Positions 9,687 to 17,946 of a DNA stretch of 64,000 bases are shown piece after piece; positions within the stretch are counted from its first letter, which is position 1; every line of letters begins with the position of its first letter. The stretch spans positions 6,200,001-6,264,000 of the forward strand of contig NZ_CP107939.1 in assembly GCF_036046055.1 (NCBI RefSeq), in the 5' to 3' direction. Position numbers and translations under genes: made by a program. The stretch is from Nocardia sp. NBC_00403 (lineage in GTDB: Bacteria > Actinomycetota > Actinomycetes > Mycobacteriales > Mycobacteriaceae). The notes beneath the pieces are model-generated. The model was given only the letters and a program-made list of their open reading frames with translations. It was not told where the DNA came from and did not search any database.

Positions 9687-10184
9687 TCATATCTGGTGTA
9701 GCCAGGAAATACAGAGCAGGGCGCCCGCGGCGCCGAGCGCAAGGGATACCGGGATCGGCCACCACGGCCCGGTGCGCCCGAGTAATTGGTGACTCAATCG
9801 CACCTGCACCGCACCGAGCCCGGCCAGCAAAACCAGCCACGCGGGCAATAACCCGACTCCGAGCAGCGCATGCACCACCCACGCACCGGCCAGTGTCGGG
9901 CCGCCCCAGGAATGTTCGAGGTCGTTATTCGCGATCAGCGGATAGGCGATGCCGCGCACCGCGGCCACCACAGCAAGAAACGCCAGAAACCACGTCAGGA
10001 CACAGACCGCGATCGCAAGCACCGTGTGCACCGCAGCGCGCAGACCGGACCGAGTGCCCATCGGGAACGACGCACCGAACAGCCGGCGCGGCACCCGCAA
10101 TCTGACCGCCACCGGCCGGCAGGCGAGCGGACCCGCCACCAATGCGTAACCGGCCCAGCGCAACAACAAGCACACCGATCTCAT
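9687..10184 (-). CDS. hypothetical membrane protein
   Basis: A 165-aa protein with about four hydrophobic helices (around residues 8-25, 50-72, 98-122 and 140-162). No family is recognised. It is convergent with the conservon and shares its strand with the NUDIX gene 82 bp upstream. The function cannot be stated; the membrane location is inferred from composition. Confidence 0.6.
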   Translation of the reverse strand: MRSVCLLLRWAGYALVAGPLACRPVAVRLRVPRRLFGASFPMGTRSGLRAAVHTVLAIAVCVLTWFLAFLAVVAAVRGIAYPLIANNDLEHSWGGPTLAGAWVVHALLGVGLLPAWLVLLAGLGAVQVRLSHQLLGRTGPWWPIPVSLALGAAGALLCISWLHQI

Positions 10185-10266
10185 ATAGGCGACCGTATCG
10201 CGGTGTACGGTCGCCGCGACAGCGCATCGGCGGACGACGCCAGGAACCGCAACTGATCCGGGGCGC

Positions 10267-10683
10267 TCACGCCAATTGCCCGGCGTCGACGAGATCGTCG
10301 AACAGCAGCTGGTCCACCGGCGGCACCAGAGCGCGATCGGCGTAGTTGAACCACGCGACCTCTTCGATCTCGCTACTCGCCGCGAGCGTGCCGCGGTAGT
10401 CGGCTGTGTAGCAGCTCATCCGCACCACCACACCGCTGTCGGGTCCATGCACTGCCGCCTCGTAGGTACCGACGTGCGCGACCGTCTCCGGCAGCAGCGC
10501 GACGGTCAGCTCTTCCTCGATCTCACGCAGCAGCGTTTGCAGATCCGTCTCGGCACCCTCGCGTTTGCCGCCGGGAATGTAGAAGATGTCCTTCCCGCGC
10601 GGGCGCGCACACAGGATGCGCCCGTCTTCGATGCGCACCCACGCGACCGTATCGATCAGCTGTCCCACTCGCCCGTCCGCCAC
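10267..10683 (-). CDS. NUDIX hydrolase
   Basis: A 138-aa NUDIX protein, which would hydrolyse a nucleoside diphosphate linked to another group. The NUDIX box is complete: the glycine pair in GGKREGAE, then the catalytic helix LLREIEEEL carries the REUXEE pattern. It is followed by a short C-terminal region lacking a specificity tag, so the substrate is open. The start is a GTG at 10683 close to the HxlR gene end; both are on the minus strand and may share a transcript. Confidence 0.8.
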   Translation of the reverse strand: MADGRVGQLIDTVAWVRIEDGRILCARPRGKDIFYIPGGKREGAETDLQTLLREIEEELTVALLPETVAHVGTYEAAVHGPDSGVVVRMSCYTADYRGTLAASSEIEEVAWFNYADRALVPPVDQLLFDDLVDAGQLA

Positions 10684-10721
10684 CGCCGCAGCTTAATCCA
10701 GTGCGGCCCTGCAAATGGATG

Positions 10722-11204
10722 TCAGCGGACGGCAGGGATCATCGAAGCGTCGCGGACTCCGGGACCGTCGACCGGCTGTAGGTCACGGCCGTGCACCCGT
10801 TCCCCGCATGCCGAGCACACCGGCTCGAGCACCGTGACGTGACCGCAGGTCTTGTGCAAGGACTGCACCGGGGGGCCGTCCGGGGCCGCCCACTGGTCAC
10901 CCCACTGACGCATCGCGGTGAGCACGAGCCAGAGCGACCGCCCCTTGGCGGTGAGCCGGTAGTCGTGGCGGACCGGGTTCGCCTGGTACGGCACTTTCGC
11001 CATGATGTCTTGTGCGACAAGGTGTTCCAGGCGCTGGGTAAGCACATTACGTGCGATGCCGAGACGTTCGCGGAAGTCGTCGAAGCGCGTCACCCCCATC
11101 AGCGCGTCGCGCACGATCAGCAGGGTCCACCACTCGCCGACCACCTCCAGGCACTGGGCAATCGAGCAGTTCATGTCCTCGAAGCTCGTCCTCCGCATCC
11201 CCAC
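10722..11204 (-). CDS. HxlR-family transcriptional regulator
   Basis: A 160-aa winged-helix regulator. The HxlR signature is seen as CSIAQCLEVVGEWWTLLIV near the N-terminus, with Cys13 that in this family can sense redox or electrophiles, and the recognition region GIARNVLTQRLEHLV. The C-terminal extension has a zinc-ribbon-like set (CGHVT, CSACGERV). It is divergent from the thioesterase/MFS genes, and two 21-bp direct repeats lie in and after the short gap between them, so it probably represses them and itself. Confidence 0.85.
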   Translation of the reverse strand: MGMRRTSFEDMNCSIAQCLEVVGEWWTLLIVRDALMGVTRFDDFRERLGIARNVLTQRLEHLVAQDIMAKVPYQANPVRHDYRLTAKGRSLWLVLTAMRQWGDQWAAPDGPPVQSLHKTCGHVTVLEPVCSACGERVHGRDLQPVDGPGVRDASMIPAVR

Positions 11205-11214
11205 AGCATAGTCG

Positions 11215-11267
11215 GTTGCTTCAAAGAACTCACTCGCTTATGGTTCGTTGCATGATGCAACTCACTC
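11215..11267. promoter_or_regulatory. two direct repeats in the HxlR/thioesterase promoter
   Basis: Two 21-bp units of the form GTTGC-N7-AACTCACTC occur at 11215-11235 and 11247-11267, 32 bases apart start to start (three helical turns). The second unit also contains a perfect 7-1-7 palindrome, GTTGCATGATGCAAC, at 11247-11261, and covers the likely thioesterase start codon. This fits an operator bound by HxlR dimers on one DNA face. Confidence 0.65.
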
Positions 11268-12055
11268 AACGGCTCGGCGACGAGTTCGCACTCGCCGAAC
11301 TCGACTACCGCGTCTGGCGGGCACACGTCGACGACAGCTGGCGCGGCTGGACCGGGCCGCACGGTGGCGTCGTCGGTGGACTGCTGATCGAGGTCGCGCG
11401 CCGCGCAGCAGCAGGCGACCTGCCGGTGCGGGCGGTCGACGTGCGCTTCCTCGGCCGACCGACCGAGGGGACGTTCACGTTCCGGGCGACCGCGCATCCG
11501 GTGGGTCGCAGCACCACCGTCATCGATGTGGTCGCCGATCAGGAAGGCGTGCTGGTCGCCTCGGCGGCCGTCACTTTCGGGCGGACCGCACCGACACAGC
11601 TGCCCGAGCGGCCTGCGGTGCCCGCCCCGCAGGTCCCGCCGCCCGCCGACTGCTGGACATTCCGCCTGCCACCAGAAATCGTGCCCGTCGGCACTCATTT
11701 CGAAATCCGCCCCGCCGCGGGCCCGCTGCCGCTGAGCGGGTCGGACGAGGCGTGGATGTGCGCGTGGATCGCACTGATCCCCGAGCTGCCGACCGACGCC
11801 GCGGTTTTGGCGGTGCTCGCCGATGCGCTGCCGCCTGGCCTCTTCCCCACTCTGACCACACCGGTCGCAGTGCCCACGGTCACGTTCTCGATGCACCTGC
11901 ACACCGATTTCGCCCGGCCGGTATCACACCAGGTGCTCGTCCGTGCAACCAATGCCAGCACCGCCGGCGGCTGGTCGGTCGACGACATCGAGATCTGGGA
12001 CCGCGGCGGCCTGCTGCTGGCGACGGCCCGCCAAACCCGTCGAGTGCTCGGCTGA
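11252..12055 (+). CDS. acyl-CoA thioesterase, tandem hotdog family
   Basis: About 267 aa, two hotdog-fold repeats as in the TesB-like/4HBT_3 family. The first carries WTGPHGGVVGGLLIE (central helix with glycines) and a strand TVIDVVADQEGVLVASA; the second starts near residue 160 and ends RGGLLLATARQTRRVL. Such enzymes hydrolyse acyl-CoA thioesters in the cytosol. Candidate starts are ATGs at 11240, 11252 and 11255; the hotdog begins soon after, so 11252/11255 is favoured. No good ribosome binding site is present, and the start lies within an operator repeat. The MFS exporter follows after 15 bases. Confidence 0.7.
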   Translation: MMQLTQRLGDEFALAELDYRVWRAHVDDSWRGWTGPHGGVVGGLLIEVARRAAAGDLPVRAVDVRFLGRPTEGTFTFRATAHPVGRSTTVIDVVADQEGVLVASAAVTFGRTAPTQLPERPAVPAPQVPPPADCWTFRLPPEIVPVGTHFEIRPAAGPLPLSGSDEAWMCAWIALIPELPTDAAVLAVLADALPPGLFPTLTTPVAVPTVTFSMHLHTDFARPVSHQVLVRATNASTAGGWSVDDIEIWDRGGLLLATARQTRRVLG

Positions 12056-12070
12056 ATCGGAGAAACGATC

Positions 12071-13501
12071 GTGAATACCGTTGTGCCAACCACAGATCGA
12101 CCCGCTGTCGATTCGCGAGTCGTCCTGGCCATCGTGTCGGTCGGCGTGCTGCTGTCGAGTCTGGATCTGTTCATCGTCAATGTGGCCCTGCCGGATATGG
12201 GCAAGGATTTCGGCGACACCCAACTATCCGGGCTGTCGTGGGTGCTCAATGCCTACGCAATCGTGTTCGCGGCGCTACTGGTGCCCGCAGGGCGGCTCGG
12301 CGATCGCGGCAGTAACCGGACGACCTTCCTGATCGGTCTCGCCGTGTTCGTGCTCGGTTCGGGGCTGTGTTCGGCCGCATGGAATGTCGAGTCGCTGGTG
12401 GCCTTTCGGGTGTTGCAGGCGGTGGGCGGCGCCATGCTGACCCCGTCCTCACTCGGCTTGGTGCTGGCCGCGACTCCAGCTGAGCGCCGCCCGATGGCCG
12501 TTCGGCTGTGGGTGGCCTTCGGCGGCCTCGGCGCCGCACTCGGTCCGGTGATCGGCGGCCTACTCGTCGAGATCGATTGGCGCTGGGTGTTCCTCGTGAA
12601 CGTGCCGATCGGACTTGCCGCGTTGACCTTCGGCGTGCGGCTGCTGCCCTGCCCGCGCGGCGACGGCGGGCCACTGCCCGATCTGTTCGGTGCGATCATG
12701 CTGATCGGCGCCATCGGCGCGTTCATCCTCGCCCTGGTGAAAGGGGAGGACTGGGGCTGGACTTCGGCGGGCGTGCTCACATCCTTCGCCGTCGCGGCGG
12801 TGCTCGCGGGTGCCTTCGCGATCTCCTCGGCCCGCCACCACAGTCCCGTCGTCGACCCCGCGCTGCTCCGCGCACCCAACTTCGCACTGATGGCGGGCAA
12901 TTCCCTGTTCTTCCAGATCGCATTCGCCGGCATGCTGCTGTCGGTGGTGCTCTGGGCGCAGAACATCTGGGAGTGGTCGGCCCTGCGCACCGGATTGGCG
13001 ATCGCGCCGGGCCCCTTGGTCGTGCCGGTCGTGGCGATCCTCGCCGGTCGACTCATCAGCCGCATCGGTGCCGGGCCGGTCATCGCCGCTGGTGGCGTCG
13101 CCTTCGCCGCGGGCATGGTGTGGTGGGCCACCGCCATCACCCTCGAACCCGACTACCTGGGTGGTCTACTGGGCGGCATGGTCGTCAGCGGGCTCGGCGT
13201 CGGGCTCACCCTGCCCACCGCGTTCGCCGCGGGCAGCGCAGGCCTGCCACCCCAGCGATTCGCCACCGGATCGGCCGTGCTGAGCATGTCCAGGCAGATC
13301 GGCCTCGCCGTCGGTGTCGCCGTCGTCGTGGCAACCCTCGGCTCCCCCACCGGACCGCAGGAAACCCTCGACGCCTTCCACCGCAGCTGGTACGTCACAG
13401 CGGCCGTCGCGCTGGTCGCAGGGCTAATCGGATTGGCGGCCAGAATGCCGCGACCCGCTGCCGCACAACCGAATCCGGCGAGCGACCACGCCGCCGTCTG
13501 A
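12071..13501 (+). CDS. MFS drug-efflux transporter, DHA2 (14-helix) type
   Basis: A 476-aa proton-driven exporter. It has about 14 membrane helices and DHA2 motifs: LDLFIVNVALPDMGKDF near the first helix and the loop-2/3 motif GRLGDRGSNRT. The segment AFGGLGAALGPVIGGLL is motif C of antiporters. Start is GTG with GGAGAAACGATC before it. It lies in one unit with the thioesterase under the HxlR regulator; the pair may detoxify a hydrophobic acid or phenolic compound (inference). A strong bidirectional hairpin ends the unit. Confidence 0.85.
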   Translation: MNTVVPTTDRPAVDSRVVLAIVSVGVLLSSLDLFIVNVALPDMGKDFGDTQLSGLSWVLNAYAIVFAALLVPAGRLGDRGSNRTTFLIGLAVFVLGSGLCSAAWNVESLVAFRVLQAVGGAMLTPSSLGLVLAATPAERRPMAVRLWVAFGGLGAALGPVIGGLLVEIDWRWVFLVNVPIGLAALTFGVRLLPCPRGDGGPLPDLFGAIMLIGAIGAFILALVKGEDWGWTSAGVLTSFAVAAVLAGAFAISSARHHSPVVDPALLRAPNFALMAGNSLFFQIAFAGMLLSVVLWAQNIWEWSALRTGLAIAPGPLVVPVVAILAGRLISRIGAGPVIAAGGVAFAAGMVWWATAITLEPDYLGGLLGGMVVSGLGVGLTLPTAFAAGSAGLPPQRFATGSAVLSMSRQIGLAVGVAVVVATLGSPTGPQETLDAFHRSWYVTAAVALVAGLIGLAARMPRPAAAQPNPASDHAAV

Positions 13502-13515
13502 CTCGACATGCGGGC

Positions 13516-13552
13516 ACGGTGCCCGGCATCCCTCGGGATGGCCGGGCACCGT
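13516..13552. terminator. bidirectional hairpin terminator between MFS and ABC genes
   Basis: A 17-bp stem with one bulged base (ACGGTGCCCGGCATCCC pairing with the 3' arm) and a two-base loop lies between two convergent genes. There is only a short T-run on the plus side. Confidence 0.7.
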
Positions 13553-13559
13553 TTCCGTG

Positions 13560-14378
13560 TCAGCGACTCAGGCGTTGGAATCGCCGCACCGCCAGCGGCA
13601 GGAAGATCGCCGTGAGGATCGCCGGCCACACCATCGCCATGAGCAGTGCGTGCTGTTCGATCCACGAATCACCGCTGCCCACCGGAGTTCCGAACAGCTC
13701 ACGGGTTGCGGCGACCGTGGACGAGATCGGATTCCACGCGGCGATCCCGCCGAGCCAACTCGGCATCAGCTGCGGTGCGACGAAGATGCTCGAGATCATG
13801 GTCAGCGGGAAGGCCACCGCGAACAGCCCACCTGCCGCCTCCGGATTCGGCACCAGCAGTCCGAGCCAGACACCGACCCAGATCAGGGCGAACCGCAGCA
13901 ACAGCAGGAGCCCGAAAGCCGCAAGGCCGTTGGCGATTCCACCGTCAGGCCGCCAGCCGATGGCCAGCGCGGTGAGCATGAGGATCGCCAACTCCGCACA
14001 GGCCACGATCAGGTCGGTGACTCCGCGCCCGGACACCACCGCCGAGGACGCCATCGGCATGGAACGGAATCGGTCGATCACGCCGTTGGTCGCGTCGTAC
14101 ACGACCACCGTCGCGGTATTGATGAACCCGAACGCCATCGTCATCGCGAACATGCCCGGCATCAGAAAGCTCCGGTAGTCGCCGCCGCCCGGCACGCTCA
14201 TCGCACTGCCGAACACATATCCGTACAGCAGCACCGACAGAATCGGGAACCCGAGCTGCCAGGCGATGTTCACCGGTTGGCGCTGATAGTGGGTCAGCCC
14301 GCGCCGCACCACATTCCAGCAATCGGCAACGGCCCAGAATGCCCGCGAGCGGGTCGGCGACACAGTCGCGGTGGTCAT
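13560..14378 (-). CDS. ABC-2 type exporter, permease subunit
   Basis: A 272-aa membrane permease with about six helices and the ABC-2 signature region around [20 protein letters not shown], which is common in daunorubicin-resistance (DrrB-like) exporters. The ATG at 14378 overlaps the stop codon of the ATPase gene (TAATGA), so both subunits are made together. Substrate is unknown; the adjacent TetR regulator suggests a drug or other toxic small molecule. Confidence 0.85.
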   Translation of the reverse strand: MTTATVSPTRSRAFWAVADCWNVVRRGLTHYQRQPVNIAWQLGFPILSVLLYGYVFGSAMSVPGGGDYRSFLMPGMFAMTMAFGFINTATVVVYDATNGVIDRFRSMPMASSAVVSGRGVTDLIVACAELAILMLTALAIGWRPDGGIANGLAAFGLLLLLRFALIWVGVWLGLLVPNPEAAGGLFAVAFPLTMISSIFVAPQLMPSWLGGIAAWNPISSTVAATRELFGTPVGSGDSWIEQHALLMAMVWPAILTAIFLPLAVRRFQRLSR

Positions 14379-15340
14379 TACGCGGCCTCCTCGGCAACAG
14401 TGCGGTGTCCGGTCAACTGCAGAAAGACGTCGTCGAGGCTCGGCCTGCGCAATCCGATGTCCTCGATGCCGATCCCCTCGTCCTGCAGCACGCGTGCCAC
14501 CTCGGTGAGCGCGGCGACGCGGTCGGCGACGGGCGCGTGCACCCTGCGTTCGAGATCGTCGGTCTCGGGCTCCCCAGCACACACCCTCGCGACCACCTTG
14601 GCGACCACCGGCAGATCGGCGACCTCAGCGGCAACGACCTCGATGAGATCGGCTCCGACGGTGTTCTTCAGCCCGTCCGGGGTGTCGTCGGCGATGGCCC
14701 TGCCCTGATCGATCACCGTGATGCGGGAAGCGAGTTTGTCCGCCTCCTCCAGATATTGGGTAGTGAGCAGGACGGTGGTGCCGTCGGCGACCAACGCCCG
14801 CACCGATTCCCACACCTCACCTCGGCTGCGCGGGTCGAGACCCGTGGTCGGCTCGTCGAGGAAGAGGACCTCCGGCGACAGGATCATCGACGCCGCGAGG
14901 TCGAGCCTGCGCCGCATACCGCCGCTGTATTTGCCGACACCTTTGTCGGCGGCAGCGGTGAGATCGAAGCGCTCGAGCAATTCGGTCGCGCGCTGCCGGG
15001 CCCGGCGCCCACCGAGATGAAAGAGCCTGCCGAACATTTCGAGGTTCTGACGCCCGGTGAGCACCTCGTCCACCGCGGCGTACTGCCCGGTGAGCCCGAT
15101 GCGCGAGCGCACCAGCCGGGGCTCGCGTGCCACATCGAGCCCCGCCACCTCGGCCCGGCCGCGGTCGAGCCGGACCAGCGTCGACAAGATCCGCACGGCC
15201 GTGGTCTTGCCCGCGCCGTTCGGGCCGAGCAGTCCATGCACCGTCCCGCGCCGGACGGTCAGATCGAAGCCGTCCAAGGCCCGCTTGTCCCCATATCTCT
15301 TGTCGAGCCCCTCGGCTCGGACCGCAAATTCGTCGCTCAC
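14378..15340 (-). CDS. ABC-2 type exporter, ATPase subunit (DrrA-like)
   Basis: A 320-aa ATPase. Walker A is GPNGAGKTT, the signature [13 protein letters not shown], Walker [12 protein letters not shown]; the C-terminal ~90 residues match the DrrA-type extension that couples to the permease. The start is GTG at 15340 with GGAGGG eight bases upstream; an ATG at 15355 would take in the ribosome binding site. Divergent from the TetR gene across a double operator, so expression is probably induced by the exported compound. Confidence 0.88.
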   Translation of the reverse strand: MSDEFAVRAEGLDKRYGDKRALDGFDLTVRRGTVHGLLGPNGAGKTTAVRILSTLVRLDRGRAEVAGLDVAREPRLVRSRIGLTGQYAAVDEVLTGRQNLEMFGRLFHLGGRRARQRATELLERFDLTAAADKGVGKYSGGMRRRLDLAASMILSPEVLFLDEPTTGLDPRSRGEVWESVRALVADGTTVLLTTQYLEEADKLASRITVIDQGRAIADDTPDGLKNTVGADLIEVVAAEVADLPVVAKVVARVCAGEPETDDLERRVHAPVADRVAALTEVARVLQDEGIGIEDIGLRRPSLDDVFLQLTGHRTVAEEAA

Positions 15341-15370
15341 TCTCGCCCTCCGCATCACACATCGAACAAT

Positions 15371-15414
15371 AACTGGGTACAACGTACCCTAATTAGGGTA
15401 CGTTGTACCCAGTT
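15371..15414. promoter_or_regulatory. 44-bp perfect palindrome made of two TetR-type operators
   Basis: The whole 44-bp stretch is its own reverse complement, centred between 15392 and 15393. Each half contains its own palindrome: GGGTACAACGTACCC at 15375-15389 and GGGTACGTTGTACCC at 15396-15410, centres 21 bp (two turns) apart. It lies between the divergent ABC ATPase and TetR genes, the expected place for cooperative binding of two TetR dimers. Confidence 0.85.
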
Positions 15415-15441
15415 TTTCGCCAAGCAGTTAAGCTGGCTCTC

Positions 15442-16191
15442 ATGACGAGCACGGAGTCCAGCGGCAGCGGCGACATCGCCCGCACTCTCGACCTGCTCTG
15501 GGACACCGGCGCCCGGCCGAGTCGCGGACCCAAACCCGCACTCACACTGGACCGCATCGTCGAAGCGGCAATCGTGGTGGCCGACACCGAGGGCTTGGAA
15601 GCACTCACCATGCGCCGCGTCGCCACCGAGCTCGGCACCGGAACCATGTCGCTGTATCGCTATCTGCCGGGCAAGGCCGAGCTACTCGACGTCATGCTGG
15701 ATCGGGTGCAGCGGCCTGCCGCCGACGCCTACCGCGGCGCGGGCTGGCGCGGTGCGCTGGAGGCCTTGGCCCGCGAATCCCTTGCCCTCTTTCGCCGCCA
15801 CCCCTGGCTGCTCCAGGTCAACCAGTCCCGGCCGGTGATGGGCCCCAGTGCCGTGGAAGGCATGGAGCTGGTGGTCTCACGCATCAAACCTATGGGTCTG
15901 ACCGACCCCGAGCTCGTCTCCGCGGTCATCCTGGTCAGCGACTATGTCGCGGGCGCCGCGCGCACCCAGCTGTATCTGCAAGAGGCAGAACGCAAATCGG
16001 GCCTGACCGACGCAGAGTTCTGGCAGGCCCAGGTCCCGGTGCTGGAACGCGCCATGGCCAGCGGCCGCTACCCGACGATGGCGGCACTGTCCAACAATGC
16101 GTTCGATCCCGGCTTCGACCACTTCGGATTCGGCCTTGCCCGCATCCTCGACGGCCTCGAAGTCCTGGTCGCCGCCCGCGCCGCCGAGTAG
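15442..16191 (+). CDS. TetR-family repressor of the ABC exporter
   Basis: A 249-aa regulator. The N-terminal helix-turn-helix reads LTMRRVATELGTGTMSLYRY, and the C-terminal ligand domain is of the tetracycline-repressor (TetR_C) class, with DHFGFGLARILDGLE near the end. An upstream in-frame ATG at 15403 lies inside the palindrome; the ATG at 15442 gives the normal N-terminus and leaves the operator in the untranslated region. It most likely represses both itself and the exporter. Confidence 0.88.
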   Translation: MTSTESSGSGDIARTLDLLWDTGARPSRGPKPALTLDRIVEAAIVVADTEGLEALTMRRVATELGTGTMSLYRYLPGKAELLDVMLDRVQRPAADAYRGAGWRGALEALARESLALFRRHPWLLQVNQSRPVMGPSAVEGMELVVSRIKPMGLTDPELVSAVILVSDYVAGAARTQLYLQEAERKSGLTDAEFWQAQVPVLERAMASGRYPTMAALSNNAFDPGFDHFGFGLARILDGLEVLVAARAAE

Positions 16192-16194
16192 CCG

Positions 16195-16446
16195 CTACTC
16201 GACCCGCACGGACGCGAGGTCCCGCCCGAGAACGGCGGCCACCGTGCCCGAATTCAGCTCGCACACCACCGCATCCGGCTCGGCTGCGCGACGCCGCAAC
16301 GCGACCGCCAGATCCGCCAACGAGGTGGCCTGGGCCTACACCCCACACAGCCGATCGACGACCTCGGGAACGGGTGGCTCGGTCGGTGGCGCGACAAACT
16401 GCTGACCCAACCGCCACGCGAAGACCTGATCCCAGGTGAGCTGCAC
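16195..16446 (-). pseudogene. AlkZ-like winged-helix (DUF1006) gene remnant with in-frame stop
   Basis: Read from a GTG at 16446, the frame gives LTWDQVFAWRLGQQFVAPP, then DRLCGV, a TAG, and continues AQATSLADLAVALRRRA. In the AlkZ/winged-helix DNA-binding family this block is continuous as CGVQAQ, so the TAG most simply replaces CAG (Gln). After about 80 codons the frame ends at 16195, while full proteins have about 350 residues. The gene is therefore both interrupted and truncated. Intact members include DNA glycosylases that unhook crosslinks. It sits just after the TetR stop. Confidence 0.75.
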
Positions 16447-16533
16447 CGACCGCCTCCTACTTCACCGAATGCGTGGTTGCCTGATCTGCTGTGCGCCCGG
16501 TCACCGCGCGCCGACCCATCGGCGGCGTCCTGC

Positions 16534-17481
16534 TCAGCCGAAAATCCAGCTGCAGATCAACAATCCGGCGGCCACCTCGAGCATTCCCATCATGGTCGCG
16601 ATGATCACACCGAGCAATGCCGTGCGGTTGGTCGCCCTGCGCATCCCGCTGGCCGGTGACACCAGCCGCTCGGCCCTGGCCACCACCGCGGTGGCCGCAG
16701 CGTTCATGGCATGCGCCGGGGTCGCCGTCGCGGCACCGACCAGCGCGATCAATCCACCGAGCAGAGGTTCGGCACCATGCCTGCGCGCCGCCTCGTCATC
16801 GGCGCACATTTCGAGCAGCCGGTTGATCTCCTCGGCACCGACCGCCAGCAGCCGCACGCGCGGCAGGATTGTCGCCAACCCACGCACGAACGCCGTCAGT
16901 GCCGCATGCCTGCCACGCAGGTGCGCGCGCTCGTGCGCGAGCACCGCGGTCAGCTGATCGGGAGCAAGCGCGTCCAATGCGGCACTGGTGACGACGATCG
17001 CGTCCGGCCGCCCTGCGACGCAATACGCCTGCGGTTGCGGCGAATCCAACACGACCACACCGAGATCGGAGCGCGAACGTCCGACGAGCAATACTGCCCG
17101 CGCGTGTTCCAGCGTGCGTCGACGCATGCGCAGCAGAATCCGCACCGACCGCCACAGCACCACCCCGGTCCCCGTGATCACCGCTGCCGCCACTGCGAAC
17201 GACACCGCGCGCAGCGTCGGGCTCGCCGCCTCGTTCACCGGTGTCGAGAGTGCGTCGACGCACACGCGCACTGCCACATCCGCGTGCCAGTACGTGGCGA
17301 ATTCGACGAACAGCATGCCGGCCGCCAGCAACCACGATCCGAGCGCACCGACGATAGCCACCAGCCAGGCGACAACACCCAGCCGCGGCGCAGCGCCGCT
17401 ATGGGTCAGCCGTTGCAGCACCGACGGCCCGAACAGCGCAACCACGCCGCCGTACACCAGTAGGCAGAGGGCTACATTCAC
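16534..17481 (-). CDS. M56 family membrane metallopeptidase (BlaR1-like)
   Basis: A 315-aa integral-membrane protein with helices at the N-terminus, near residues 40-60, 85-110 and at the C-terminus. The zinc-protease motif is HERAH (HExxH) within AVLAHERAHLRGRHAA, and the conserved downstream glutamate is probably in EEINRLLEMCADDEAAR. It lacks the penicillin-binding sensor domain of BlaR1. Partner of the BlaI-type repressor directly upstream; its ATG overlaps that gene's stop (ATGA). The pair is expected to sense a signal at the membrane and inactivate the repressor by proteolysis. Confidence 0.85.
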   Translation of the reverse strand: MNVALCLLVYGGVVALFGPSVLQRLTHSGAAPRLGVVAWLVAIVGALGSWLLAAGMLFVEFATYWHADVAVRVCVDALSTPVNEAASPTLRAVSFAVAAAVITGTGVVLWRSVRILLRMRRRTLEHARAVLLVGRSRSDLGVVVLDSPQPQAYCVAGRPDAIVVTSAALDALAPDQLTAVLAHERAHLRGRHAALTAFVRGLATILPRVRLLAVGAEEINRLLEMCADDEAARRHGAEPLLGGLIALVGAATATPAHAMNAAATAVVARAERLVSPASGMRRATNRTALLGVIIATMMGMLEVAAGLLICSWIFG

Positions 17482-17858
17482 GGCGCTTCGGGCGGCTTAT
17501 GGGAGGTCAGCCTGCGTAGCGCCGCGCGCAGGCCTGCCGATTCGTCGGCGCTGATCCGGTCGACGAAATGGCTGAGTACCAGATCCGAACGGCCGCCGGA
17601 ACCGAGCGCCTCCAGCATCAGCCGCGCGCTGTGCTCCTCGCGGGTGAGGGTCGGCCAGTAGCGGTAGGCCTTGCCCGCGCGTTCGCGCGCCAGCCAGCCT
17701 TTGCGGTGCAGGTTGTCCATGGTCGACATGACCGTGGTGTAGGCGATGCCGCGTTCGGCCGCCAGTTCGTCGAAGATTTCGCGGACCGTCGTGGTCTCCG
17801 CGTCCCGATCCCAGATGCGGTCCATGATCACCGCCTCCAGGTCCCCGAATCCACGCAC
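17478..17858 (-). CDS. BlaI/MecI-family transcriptional repressor
   Basis: A 126-aa winged-helix repressor: FGDLEAVIMDRIWDRD at the N-terminus, AYTTVMSTMDNLHRKGW as the recognition region, and a C-terminal dimerisation helix. A longer open frame extends upstream, but GTG at 17858 has GAGGGAG at the right distance and gives the family N-terminus. In M. tuberculosis the homologous BlaI regulates beta-lactamase and respiratory genes. A CCTACGTAGG palindrome upstream is the likely autoregulatory site. Confidence 0.88.
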   Translation of the reverse strand: MRGFGDLEAVIMDRIWDRDAETTTVREIFDELAAERGIAYTTVMSTMDNLHRKGWLARERAGKAYRYWPTLTREEHSARLMLEALGSGGRSDLVLSHFVDRISADESAGLRAALRRLTSHKPPEAP

Positions 17859-17921
17859 CGTGCCGACTCCCTCATCGTTTCTCGTCCGACTGACGCCCCA
17901 GGATACCGGCTTCGCGGGATT

Positions 17922-17931
17922 CCTACGTAGG
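17922..17931. promoter_or_regulatory. BlaI-type palindrome CCTACGTAGG
   Basis: A perfect 10-bp palindrome with the CTAC/GTAG half-sites typical of BlaI/MecI operators lies 64 bases upstream of the blaI-like start, followed by further GTAG copies. It is the only such site in the gap, so it is the natural autoregulatory operator. Confidence 0.5.
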
Positions 17932-17946
17932 TAGGCCGTAGATTTG

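Noticed and set aside
9663..9690. CvnE cytochrome P450 expected after the conservon
   Set aside because: The next gene is a membrane protein on the other strand; no P450 motif is near.
12508..14178. A 556-codon frame across the MFS gene and the convergent ABC permease
   Set aside because: It runs through two real genes and a terminator and has no domain; a shadow frame of high-GC DNA.
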